Shown piece by piece: positions 1 to 6,799 of a stretch of 7,582 nt of DNA (its first letter is position 1; each line of letters opens with the position of its first letter). This DNA comes from an uncultured Clostridia bacterium (GTDB lineage: Bacteria; Bacillota; Clostridia; Christensenellales; Borkfalkiaceae). The notes under the pieces are model-generated. The model did no database searches. It was not told the origin of the DNA and saw only the letters and a program-made list of their open reading frames with translations. The position numbers were made by a program, and so were the translations under genes. The stretch spans positions 1-7,582 of the forward strand of contig CALVZR010000191.1 in assembly GCA_944372565.1 (NCBI GenBank). The letters are read 5' to 3'.

Positions 1-3000
1 GGGCGAATCGCTGATCGTAACGGAGATTTCGTAAACGATTTCATCCGTTCTCCCCAAAAAGTCGGTGAAAGAAACGGTGAGCCGATAGGTGCCGTCCTCC
101 TCGAACGTGTAATTTTCCGCCGATACCTCTCCGCCGAGGGGGTCGGAAAGCGTGAGTTCGGCTTGCGCCGTTCCCGAACCGCCCGAAGCCGTTCCCCGCG
201 GCAGGCGGAAGGTTTCGCCCACGAAATACGCCGTGCGCAGTTCGGAATCGAATGTATAGGCGAAGGCGGGCAGCTCTTCTGCGACGGTTACCCGCACGGT
301 AACTTCCGAGGCGTTCCCCGAATGATCCGCCGCCGTATAGACGACGGTATATACACCGCTTTCATCCGGCAGGAACGCGCCGTTTTCCACCGCGATCTGC
401 CGCTGCGCCGCCGTCTGATAATCCTTATACACGGAAACGTCTGTTGCAACGGCGCCTTCCACCGCGTCGTAGGCGTCGGAGGCGAACACGGGATACGCCG
501 TGCCGACTTCGCCCTGCGGCAGGGCGAAGTCGTATCCGCCGTAATCAACGCCGATTTTGGGTGCGGTTTCATCGTCGATCCACTCCTGCGCGAGGGAAAC
601 GCCGTTCACCTCGCCCACGAGCAGCTGTGCGCTCTCGCCCTGCAGGTACTGCACGGAAACGCTCAGATACACTTCGCCCGTGGAAAATCCGCCGAAGAGG
701 GCGTTTTCCGAAAAGCATTGCAGGCTGTCGAGATCGATGACCTGATTGCCGTATTCGTAGCCTTCGCGCTTGATGTTATCCACGTAAACCGCATTTTCTT
801 CATAGTCGTAGTAAAGCGTGAGAAATTCCGTTCCCGCGAGCGATTCCCCCGTGAAACTGTAATTGACGGGGCAGCCCGTGTTGTAGGCGGTGAGCACCGA
901 ACCCATCTCCCAGCCGGAGAGGATCTGCTCCGCGCCTCCCGCGCGGATGTAGGAAAATTCGTTGCCCCAGCTCCCCTTGAACGCCGTGATGTTCACGTAA
1001 TTGCGGGCGTCGTTCACGTCGGTCAGGCGCACGGTGAACTGCCAGAAATCCAGCTCGCCGTAAACCGAGGGCAGCACCATCACGCTGATCAGTGGATCGT
1101 TTCTGGTGTTCTTGCTCAAATCGATGACCTTGGTATATTCCGCAAACTTGTCTTCCGCGGTGAAGGTGAGCACCGAGCCGTACGCCTTGGAGGGATAGAG
1201 CGAACCGCTGTCCCCCGTTTCCGCCGACACCGCCGAGCCGTCCCCCGCGAAGGCGCCTGCCGCGGAATACGCCGCGGTGAAATACGCCGTATAGGTGTAG
1301 GTCGTGGCGAAACGCACGTAATAAACGAGTTTATATTCGCCCGCCTGCGCGAGCACGGCGGAGCCGTTTTGCAGCGTTACCGCCGAACCGTCGGGCGCAT
1401 ACAGCGCCGCCGTGGCGCGCTTGCTCTCCCCGCCGAGCGTCGCCGTGAGCGAGGGCGGATTGAAGGAAGAGCCGACCGCCGCCTTTGCGGGCAGATCGGA
1501 AGAGAGCGCATACACGGGCGCGGTTTCGGAAACGGTGAACGCCACCGTTTGTTTTAAGTTTTCATATCCTGCGACGGAGTAAACGAGGGTATATTCGCCC
1601 GCGTCGTCCAGCGCGACCTGCCGCGATTCGTCGGCGGTGAAACGGGTATCTTTATAGAGTTCGCCGTTGAAATACAGCGCGGCTTCGGCGGGTTCCGTCC
1701 TGCCGTCCGCAAAGATCGCGCTCGTCACGCTTGCGGCGTAAATTTCCAGCGCGGAGCCTGCGCCCACCGCGGCGAATTCCGTAAGCCCCCGATAACTGCC
1801 CTCCACGGCAAACGACGTTTCGGGAGCGGAAGCGAACGCCCGCACGGAAACGGTCTTTGTCTTTCCCGCATTGCCCGCGCCGTCCTTCGCGGTGTAGGAA
1901 ATTTCGTACGTCCCCTCTTCGTCGGGCAGGAAATAACAGCCCGGTTCGTATGAGGAAAGGGCGGTGCCGTCCGCGGCGTAAAGCGCGTACGTGCTGCCGC
2001 CGCGGCTGACCTGCACGTCGCCCGAAAAGGCGAGTTCCCCTTCCAGCACGTCGAAGGCGGAAGGTTCGGGCAGCGCGTATTTTTCGCCCGCGACCGCGTG
2101 ATACGAGACGGAAACCAGCGTTTCCGCGCCGACGTTATCCGTGAAGTTTTCCCCCGCGAGCGACTGCCCGTTGAGTTCGTACAAAACGACGTTCGCCGTT
2201 TTGCCTTCCGCGATTTCGCCGAAACGGACGCGCACGCTGTATTTTCCGAAATCGGGAATCGCGAGCAGGCCTGAATCCTCCGCGTCGAGATCGTACACCG
2301 CGCGGTAGGTTTCCTCCGTGGTGGAAGTGCCGTAGTGGATGACGTAGATTTCCCTGCTCTCCGCGTTGTACCCGAAGGTGACGGGCATGGAGTTTTCCGA
2401 AGTATAGGCGCCGCCCCGCCGCGCCACGTTGCAGAACGTGGTGCCGCCGATGCGGGTATAATAGCCGCCCGAATTTTTCAGCCCCGTTTCCGAGGGGACT
2501 TTGGCGTCCGTTGCGTAATGATAGCCGACCGCCGTTCCCGACACGATGACGCGCGCCGCGGGCGTGATGATGTTGTATTTTTCGCCGCCCGCGATGACAA
2601 CCGTGAAGGCGTTTCCGTTTTCGTCCTCGAAATCGAAGAAGATTTCGCGCAGGTCGATATAGGGCGACATCACCACCGCAGAAGAATTATAATCGTTTTC
2701 CGTGGCGGGGTGATAGGTTACCGAAGAATAGACGCGGAAAGTGAGCTCGAAATCCCCCGCGAACTCCGGCGCGAGCGAAACCGACGCGCCCTCGTTTTCT
2801 GCGGAAAGCAGCACGCCCCGCTTTTCCAGATCGAAATCCCGCGCGGCGGTGCCGCCGTCGTATGTTTGAAAGGTATCGGGCGCGGCTCCGTTTGCAGTGA
2901 CGTTCACGCCGTCTGCGGAAACGAACATTTCTCCGCTGTTGGCGATTTCCGCCCGCGGCCGCGCGGACGCGACCGCCACGAAAATCAGGCAGAGCGCCGC

Positions 3001-3048
3001 AATCAGGCTCAACGCCGCCGCGGCGGCGCGCTTTCTGAAAGTGTTCAT
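1..3048 (-). CDS. Large secreted multidomain surface protein: two lectin-like modules plus Ig-like domains (3' end outside window)
   Basis: An unbroken frame of 1016 codons starts at ATG 3048 and runs off the left edge, so the C-terminus is unseen. AGGAGG at 3055-3060 lies 6 bases before the start. Residues 1-30 are a signal peptide: Arg/Lys n-region, Ala/Leu/Ile/Val core, cleavage probably near the ASA at 28-30. There is no lipobox. Residues about 40-316 form a beta-rich module of laminin-G/concanavalin-like character. Residues 317-405 are an Ig-like HYR/Big-type domain (GTYEISYTAKDGAGN). Residues 406-510 and 511-600 are two more Ig-like domains (GEYTLVYSV, GEYKLVYYV). Residues 600-835 are a second lectin-like module, 837-925 a matching Ig-like domain (GVYTVVYTAADHSGN), and 926-1012 another Ig-like domain. 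It starts 13 bases after the permease stop, so it is the fourth gene of the importer operon. Binding of extracellular polysaccharide or host glycan is an inference; no catalytic motif was seen. Cell-wall anchoring (LPXTG or SLH) cannot be judged. The frame and start are firm, the domain names less so. Confidence 0.9.
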   Translation of the reverse strand, partial: MNTFRKRAAAAALSLIAALCLIFVAVASARPRAEIANSGEMFVSADGVNVTANGAAPDTFQTYDGGTAARDFDLEKRGVLLSAENEGASVSLAPEFAGDFELTFRVYSSVTYHPATENDYNSSAVVMSPYIDLREIFFDFEDENGNAFTVVIAGGEKYNIITPAARVIVSGTAVGYHYATDAKVPSETGLKNSGGYYTRIGGTTFCNVARRGGAYTSENSMPVTFGYNAESREIYVIHYGTSTTEETYRAVYDLDAEDSGLLAIPDFGKYSVRVRFGEIAEGKTANVVLYELNGQSLAGENFTDNVGAETLVSVSYHAVAGEKYALPEPSAFDVLEGELAFSGDVQVSRGGSTYALYAADGTALSSYEPGCYFLPDEEGTYEISYTAKDGAGNAGKTKTVSVRAFASAPETSFAVEGSYRGLTEFAAVGAGSALEIYAASVTSAIFADGRTEPAEAALYFNGELYKDTRFTADESRQVALDDAGEYTLVYSVAGYENLKQTVAFTVSETAPVYALSSDLPAKAAVGSSFNPPSLTATLGGESKRATAALYAPDGSAVTLQNGSAVLAQAGEYKLVYYVRFATTYTYTAYFTAAYSAAGAFAGDGSAVSAETGDSGSLYPSKAYGSVLTFTAEDKFAEYTKVIDLSKNTRNDPLISVMVLPSVYGELDFWQFTVRLTDVNDARNYVNITAFKGSWGNEFSYIRAGGAEQILSGWEMGSVLTAYNTGCPVNYSFTGESLAGTEFLTLYYDYEENAVYVDNIKREGYEYGNQVIDLDSLQCFSENALFGGFSTGEVYLSVSVQYLQGESAQLLVGEVNGVSLAQEWIDDETAPKIGVDYGGYDFALPQGEVGTAYPVFASDAYDAVEGAVATDVSVYKDYQTAAQRQIAVENGAFLPDESGVYTVVYTAADHSGNASEVTVRVTVAEELPAFAYTFDSELRTAYFVGETFRLPRGTASGGSGTAQAELTLSDPLGGEVSAENYTFEEDGTYRLTVSFTDFLGRTDEIVYEISVTISDSP

Positions 3049-3054
3049 TGCTTT

Positions 3055-3060
3055 CCTCCT
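3055..3060 (-). promoter_or_regulatory. Ribosome binding site of the large surface-protein gene
   Basis: The minus strand reads AGGAGG, then 6 bases, then ATG at 3048. It sits entirely in the 13-base gap after the upstream permease stop codon (TAA, 3062-3064). This fixes the start of the large open frame and supports co-transcription with the transporter genes. Confidence 0.9.
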
Positions 3061-3061
3061 T

Positions 3062-3946
3062 TTAACCTTTGATCCCGCCGACCGCCATATTGCCGACCAG
3101 CTTGTTTTTGAAAATCAGAAATACGATGAAAATCGGAATGGTAACCAGCATACACGCGGCGATGGCTACGGTAACGTAACTCGCCTCGTTCGTGGAACTG
3201 TGCGTGAAATAATACAGCCCGTAAGCGATAGTCGGGCGGCTGGGCAGGTAGATCATCGCCGTGGTGTAGTCGTTCCAGTAGCTGATGAACGAGAGCAGCG
3301 CCACCGCGCCGATGGTCGTTTTCACCAGCGGGGTAACCACCCGCGTGAGAATCTGGAACTGCGAAGCGCCGTCGATCTCCGCCGCCTCTTTGAAATCGTT
3401 GGGCAGGCTCTTGAACGAGGCGTAATAAATGAGGAAATTCGTGCCGATGAAATACCCTTTCATAATCGCCACGCCGAAGAGGTTATCGTAAAAGCCGACC
3501 GCCTTGGAAACCTGGATGGACGAGGCGAGATTGCCGATGATGGGCAGAATGAGCGTAACGATCACGATGCCGTAGATGAATTTGCCGAATTTAAAATCGA
3601 ATTTCGCCACGGCGTACGCGCAGATGAAGGGCGTGAAGGTGTGCGTGAGCGTGCAGAGCACGGTGTAGCAGATCGAATTGTAAAACATCTCCACGATGTA
3701 GATATTCCCCACGCGCGGCACGGGCGCGGCGAGATTGTCGAAAACGTAGATGTAATTATCGAGGATGAATTTCGAGGGGAACCCGAAGGTGTTCCGCATA
3801 AAATCCAGCTCGGTTTTGAACGAGGTGAACAGCGCCCAAAAAAGCGGCGCGAGGAAACTCACCGTGTAGAGGAAGAGCAGCACCAGCCCCGCCACGGTGA
3901 AGGCGCTCTTTCCGAGTTGATCGTGTTGGATCTTATTTGTTCTCAT
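3062..3946 (-). CDS. Carbohydrate ABC transporter permease, MalG type
   Basis: 294 residues, a normal length for the MalG-like (binding-protein-dependent transport inner membrane, CUT1) family. It forms half of the transmembrane channel of a sugar importer. Six hydrophobic segments are visible at about 17-40, 87-112, 122-142, 158-178, 210-226 and 256-280. The cytoplasmic EAA loop that docks to the ATPase is canonical at 187-206 (EAAEIDGASQFQILTRVVTP). It is followed by a WNDY motif at 224-227, common in MalG-type permeases, and the C-terminus ends in GGIKG, as is typical of this group. The ATG at 3946 lies 6 bases after the stop of the MalF-type gene. Its ribosome binding site GGAG runs directly into that TGA stop, which suggests translational coupling. 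The partners are the MalF-type permease and the lipoprotein upstream. Substrate is not deducible beyond carbohydrate. Confidence 0.95.
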   Translation of the reverse strand: MRTNKIQHDQLGKSAFTVAGLVLLFLYTVSFLAPLFWALFTSFKTELDFMRNTFGFPSKFILDNYIYVFDNLAAPVPRVGNIYIVEMFYNSICYTVLCTLTHTFTPFICAYAVAKFDFKFGKFIYGIVIVTLILPIIGNLASSIQVSKAVGFYDNLFGVAIMKGYFIGTNFLIYYASFKSLPNDFKEAAEIDGASQFQILTRVVTPLVKTTIGAVALLSFISYWNDYTTAMIYLPSRPTIAYGLYYFTHSSTNEASYVTVAIAACMLVTIPIFIVFLIFKNKLVGNMAVGGIKG

Positions 3947-3952
3947 ATCGGT

Positions 3953-5002
3953 TCACTCCGTACTCGGCACGAATTTTTCGAGCAGATATTTCACCGCGAG
4001 CGTGATCGGCGTTGCCACGAGGGTGAAGAGCAGCCCCGCCGCCGACGCGTAAGGATACTGCGCGTAGCTGGCGTTATCCGAGCGGATGATGCGCACGAAG
4101 AACACGTAGCCGAGCGTTTGCAGATCGTCCCTCGCGCCGCCCCCGTAGAAGTTGTACAGCCCCGCCTGGTTGGTGAACAGCCCGGCGATGCCCGCCACGA
4201 GAAAGATGGTGATCGTGGGAAAGATGAGCGGCAGGGTGATCTGCCAGAATTCCCGCAGAAGCGAAATGCCTTCCAGTTCGCCGAATTCCACGAGGGAATC
4301 GTCTATTTTGGTCATCGCGCTCGTGTAGATGAGGATCTGCGTGCCGAACCCCGCCCAGATGTTGTAAAAGACGATGGTGGCAAAGCCCGTTTTCTTGGTG
4401 GTGAGCAGGTTGAACCCGATAACCGTCGTGAGCGCGTTTTCCACGAAGTAGCGGAACATCAGCGAAACGACGAGCGCGGAGATGATCTGCGGCAGAAAGA
4501 GCACCACGCGGAAAAATCCGTAAGCAGGCACCTTTTTATACAGGAAGAAGGAAAAGACGAGGTTGAGCGGCAGCGCGATGCACAGCGTGCAGACATATAA
4601 GATCACGGAATTCAGCGTTGCGGTGATCCTCGCGGCGTTTCCCCTCAGATCGGAGAGAAAACTCGCGAAATTATCGAACAGCTCCCCCGCCCCGTTGAAG
4701 TAGAACTGCGCGGTTCCCGTATCGAAATGCTGAAAGGCGAGCAGCACGGAATTGATGTTCACCCCGATGTAAAACACGGCGAACTGCGCGAGCGGATAGG
4801 CGACGAGCGCGATGAAAAACGCCAGCTCTCCCCTTCTCCGCGAGGACATCGTCCGCGGGCGGCTCTTTTTGAAGATCTTCCGCTTTGCGCTATGTATCGC
4901 CACCGAAACCGAATAGCACGCGGACTTTATTTTTTCAAGACAGCGGGAAAACGCGTTTTTCAAAGCGTTCGTTCCCTCCCTCTTTTTCCGGTTTTCGTTC
5001 AA
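3953..5002 (-). CDS. Carbohydrate ABC transporter permease, MalF/LplB type
   Basis: 349 residues read from a TTG start at 5002. It is the second channel subunit of the importer. Hydrophobic segments lie at about 59-83, 131-155, 163-186, 207-229, 259-277 and 320-341. The loop corresponding to the EAA motif, at 238-261, is degenerate: EFGELEGIS followed by LPLIFP, where family members usually have EAA...DG. The first 55 or so residues are an unusually long, strongly basic cytoplasmic extension (many Lys/Arg). Start choice is uncertain. TTG 5002 has a GGGGG tract 8 bases upstream and leaves a 14-base gap to the lipoprotein stop. TTG 4963 (residue 14) has GGAGG 11 bases upstream. ATG 4849 (residue 52) has no clear ribosome binding site. 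All three keep the membrane domain intact. It is the second gene of the operon, followed 6 bases later by the MalG-type gene. Confidence 0.92.
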   Translation of the reverse strand: MNENRKKREGTNALKNAFSRCLEKIKSACYSVSVAIHSAKRKIFKKSRPRTMSSRRRGELAFFIALVAYPLAQFAVFYIGVNINSVLLAFQHFDTGTAQFYFNGAGELFDNFASFLSDLRGNAARITATLNSVILYVCTLCIALPLNLVFSFFLYKKVPAYGFFRVVLFLPQIISALVVSLMFRYFVENALTTVIGFNLLTTKKTGFATIVFYNIWAGFGTQILIYTSAMTKIDDSLVEFGELEGISLLREFWQITLPLIFPTITIFLVAGIAGLFTNQAGLYNFYGGGARDDLQTLGYVFFVRIIRSDNASYAQYPYASAAGLLFTLVATPITLAVKYLLEKFVPSTE

Positions 5003-5015
5003 TGCAACATCCCCC
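5000..5015 (-). promoter_or_regulatory. TTG start and weak G-rich ribosome binding site of the MalF-type permease
   Basis: On the minus strand a GGGGG tract (5011-5015) is followed 8 bases later by TTG (5000-5002), the most upstream start that fits between the lipoprotein stop and the permease. No in-frame ATG or GTG precedes it. An ATG at 5008-5010 is out of frame and meets TGA after three codons. A competing TTG at 4961-4963 has a better core (GGAGG at 4975-4979) but a long spacing of 11. Confidence 0.5.
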
Positions 5016-5016
5016 G

Positions 5017-6633
5017 TCAGTCAAAATATTTCGACATTCTGTTGTTCCATACCGATTGGGAAAAAGTCGTCTGCAAACCGAGGAAGTAGTTTTCCGCGTT
5101 CAGCGAAGGTTCCTGGGAAAATTCCCACATCGCGTCCAGATATTCCCTGCCGTTCACCGTGGATTTCCACCACCAGTTGGAACCGAGGAAGGATGCCTCC
5201 TGAACGAAACAATCGTTATAATACAGCGTCACATAGGAAATTTCGGTGTCTTCGCTGTGGTAGATCTCCCACATATTCTTGGCGTAATGCGTCATTTCCG
5301 CGAGGTCGCCCTCTTCGAGTTCGTAATCGTACGGGCGGATGGCTCCCGTCATGCGCGTGAAGGTGCGCAGGCCGTGGTCGCTGTGCACGAACCGCAGAAA
5401 ATCCTTGGCAAGTTCGGGCTCGGCGGTGTTCGCCGCGATAAAGGCGACCGAGTTGCCCGTGGAAGAGATGAGCGTGGTATCGGGATCGGATTTTCCGTCG
5501 TCCGATTTGGGCGTGGGCATAAAGGCGAAACGGCGGGTGCCGAACGCATATTCTTCCCCGCTGTCCGCAACGATCTCGTCGAAAAAGCTGCGGGCTTCGT
5601 TTTCCCACCAGCCGCCTTCGATGATCATGGCGATCCGATCGCCTTCCACGGCGGAATCGAGATAAGAACGCTGCGCCATCATATGGGTATTCGTGCCGTC
5701 GAACGAGGTCTTCACGTAAAGGCCGTTGCGGACGATGTATTCCGCATAGTCGAGCGCGTATTTTTTGCCCTGCTGCTGTTGCAGAAGGTAAGCGTTGTTC
5801 ACGCTGATGGGCGTGGCGGTTTCATCGCCGTCGAACGTATAGGAGCCGTTGAAGGTCATATTGAGGTCGAAATCCGCCTTCCCCTCGTAATCCGCCCAGA
5901 TGGAAGTGAGGAAACGATAGCGGTAATAGGTGTATTCGCCCGTCCAGATATACGGAATGATGGAAAAATCGTATTTCATCGTGTGCATAAGGTTTTCCCA
6001 CTGCGAATAGGTGGCGGGAAGCCCGTTGTCGTATTCCGTTTCCATCTTGCCGTCCGGCCCCGCGGACTTCACGTCCGAAGTGGGATCGTCGCACATTAAA
6101 TTGCCGTTTTCGTTATAATAAAAGCCTTCGGTTTCAAAGAGGTCCACGTCGTACACCGTGCCGAAAATGCTGTCGAAAAACGGAACGGCATAGAACTGAT
6201 CGTCCTCCGTCTGATAATACTCGCGCAAAGTGGGGTTCATCTTGTCCGCGATGGATTCGTTTTCCCCGTCGAGATCGGTGGTAACCGCGTCCGTGATGTT
6301 GAGCATCTTGCCGCGCGCCACGTAGTTGGAATACGTTACGGCGTTCACGAAATACATATCGTAGCCGTAGTTATCCATCTGTTCGAGCAGGGTGGCGTCG
6401 GCAAACCTGTCCTTATCGTTTTCGATGCGGATGATCACGTCCGTGTGCTCCGCCATATACTCTTCCGCGAGCGCAAGAAGCCATTCGTCCCCCAAGCCGC
6501 CGTCGTAATTGCCTATGTAAAGATAGGTTTTCGTCGGGTCGTACTCTTCCACGTCGTCGCGGCGGAACTGACATCCGCCCAGCGAAAACACCATCAGAGC
6601 ACAGAGAATCATTGCAGTCGTTTTTCTGATCAT
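5017..6633 (-). CDS. Sugar-type extracellular solute-binding lipoprotein of an ABC importer
   Basis: 538 residues, about 100 longer than a typical family 1 (CUT1) binding protein and closer to LplA-like members. Residues 1-20 are a lipoprotein signal peptide, with lipobox LGGC ending at the lipidated Cys21, so it should be tethered outside the membrane. The mature part has the family layout: an early strand and helix (YLYIGNYDGG, 37-46), AVPFFDSIFGTVYDVDLF at 149-166 near the hinge, GLPATYSQWENLM at 204-216, EGGWWENEA at 339-347, FAFMPTPK at 369-376 and RFVHSDHGLRTF at 414-425. Aromatic clusters (IPYIWTGEYTYYRYRF at 226-241; NWWWK at 486-490) suit stacking against sugar rings. An Asp/Gly-rich loop at 182-203 resembles a calcium-binding turn (inference). 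The ATG at 6633 has AGGAGG at 6638-6643, 4 bases upstream. It is the first gene of the operon, 14 bases before the permease TTG. No ATPase gene is in the window. The exact sugar is unknown. Confidence 0.95.
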   Translation of the reverse strand: MIRKTTAMILCALMVFSLGGCQFRRDDVEEYDPTKTYLYIGNYDGGLGDEWLLALAEEYMAEHTDVIIRIENDKDRFADATLLEQMDNYGYDMYFVNAVTYSNYVARGKMLNITDAVTTDLDGENESIADKMNPTLREYYQTEDDQFYAVPFFDSIFGTVYDVDLFETEGFYYNENGNLMCDDPTSDVKSAGPDGKMETEYDNGLPATYSQWENLMHTMKYDFSIIPYIWTGEYTYYRYRFLTSIWADYEGKADFDLNMTFNGSYTFDGDETATPISVNNAYLLQQQQGKKYALDYAEYIVRNGLYVKTSFDGTNTHMMAQRSYLDSAVEGDRIAMIIEGGWWENEARSFFDEIVADSGEEYAFGTRRFAFMPTPKSDDGKSDPDTTLISSTGNSVAFIAANTAEPELAKDFLRFVHSDHGLRTFTRMTGAIRPYDYELEEGDLAEMTHYAKNMWEIYHSEDTEISYVTLYYNDCFVQEASFLGSNWWWKSTVNGREYLDAMWEFSQEPSLNAENYFLGLQTTFSQSVWNNRMSKYFD

Positions 6634-6637
6634 AAAG

Positions 6638-6643
6638 CCTCCT
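6638..6643 (-). promoter_or_regulatory. Ribosome binding site of the solute-binding lipoprotein gene
   Basis: AGGAGG on the minus strand lies 4 bases before ATG 6633. The spacing is slightly short, but the core is a full consensus and no other candidate start is near. Confidence 0.85.
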
Positions 6644-6662
6644 CAAACGAAAAAATTACGCT

Positions 6663-6694
6663 TTGTAAATAAATTTTTTACAATTTGTTTACAA
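6663..6694 (-). repeat. 32-base AT-rich inverted repeat in the operon leader
   Basis: The minus-strand arms are TTGTAAACAAATT and AATTTATTTACAA, separated by six bases. Twelve of the 13 arm positions pair, with one C-A mismatch. It lies in the untranslated leader, about 20 bases upstream of the ribosome binding site. It could be a protein-binding site or a weak mRNA hairpin. It is almost all A-T pairs, and no T-run follows directly, so it is a poor terminator. Confidence 0.6.
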
Positions 6695-6711
6695 GTGTGA
6701 CAACTTTTTTA

Positions 6712-6738
6712 CATTTGGCGAACTTAATTCGTCAAATG
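6712..6738 (-). promoter_or_regulatory. 27-base operator-like palindrome at the predicted transcription start
   Basis: Outer arms CATTTG and CAAATG are perfect 6-base complements. Inside them CGAA and TTCG pair again after one mismatch. In total 11 of 13 arm positions are symmetric about the centre. It begins 7 bases after the -10 box and covers the predicted +1, the classic position for a repressor operator. The same bases could form a hairpin at the 5' end of the transcript. The regulator is not identified; the nearby ROK protein is one candidate. Confidence 0.6.
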
Positions 6739-6745
6739 CACCTTT

Positions 6746-6774
6746 ATTATACTACCAAACGGGGGTTTTGTCAA
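6746..6774 (-). promoter_or_regulatory. Consensus sigma-70/sigma-A promoter of the importer operon
   Basis: The minus strand has TTGACA (6769-6774), a 17-base spacer, then TATAAT (6746-6751). Both boxes match consensus perfectly at the ideal spacing. Predicted transcription start is near 6737-6739, giving a leader of about 105 bases before ATG 6633. It lies downstream of three terminators, so it should set expression of the operon independently of the ROK gene. Such a perfect promoter would be strong unless repressed, which fits the palindrome just downstream. Confidence 0.9.
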
Positions 6775-6799
6775 TACCTTTTGAAAAATTTTGTCAAAC

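Noticed and set aside
163..1557. Long plus-strand open frame of 464 codons
   Set aside because: It is antisense to the large surface-protein gene, is very rich in Arg, His and Gly, and has no domain character or ribosome binding site. The minus-strand frame is clearly the coding one.
2335..3072. Plus-strand open frame of 245 codons
   Set aside because: It lies opposite the N-terminal half of the surface-protein gene and is Arg-rich shadow sequence.
2897..4600. Long plus-strand open frame of 567 codons
   Set aside because: It lies opposite the start of the surface-protein gene and both permeases. Its composition (Arg/Glu/His-rich, no hydrophobic segments) is the usual antisense shadow of GC-rich membrane-protein genes.
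4885..6099. Plus-strand open frame of 404 codons opposite the solute-binding protein
   Set aside because: It is antisense to an unambiguous lipoprotein gene and has no recognisable domain or initiation signal.
6663..6694. Leader hairpin as a transcription attenuator
   Set aside because: The stem is almost all A-T pairs and the nearest T-run begins about 7 bases after it, so it does not fit an intrinsic terminator.
6792..6797. Second TTGACA as an alternative -35 box
   Set aside because: No acceptable -10 box lies 16-18 bases downstream; that position is occupied by the -35 of the consensus promoter.
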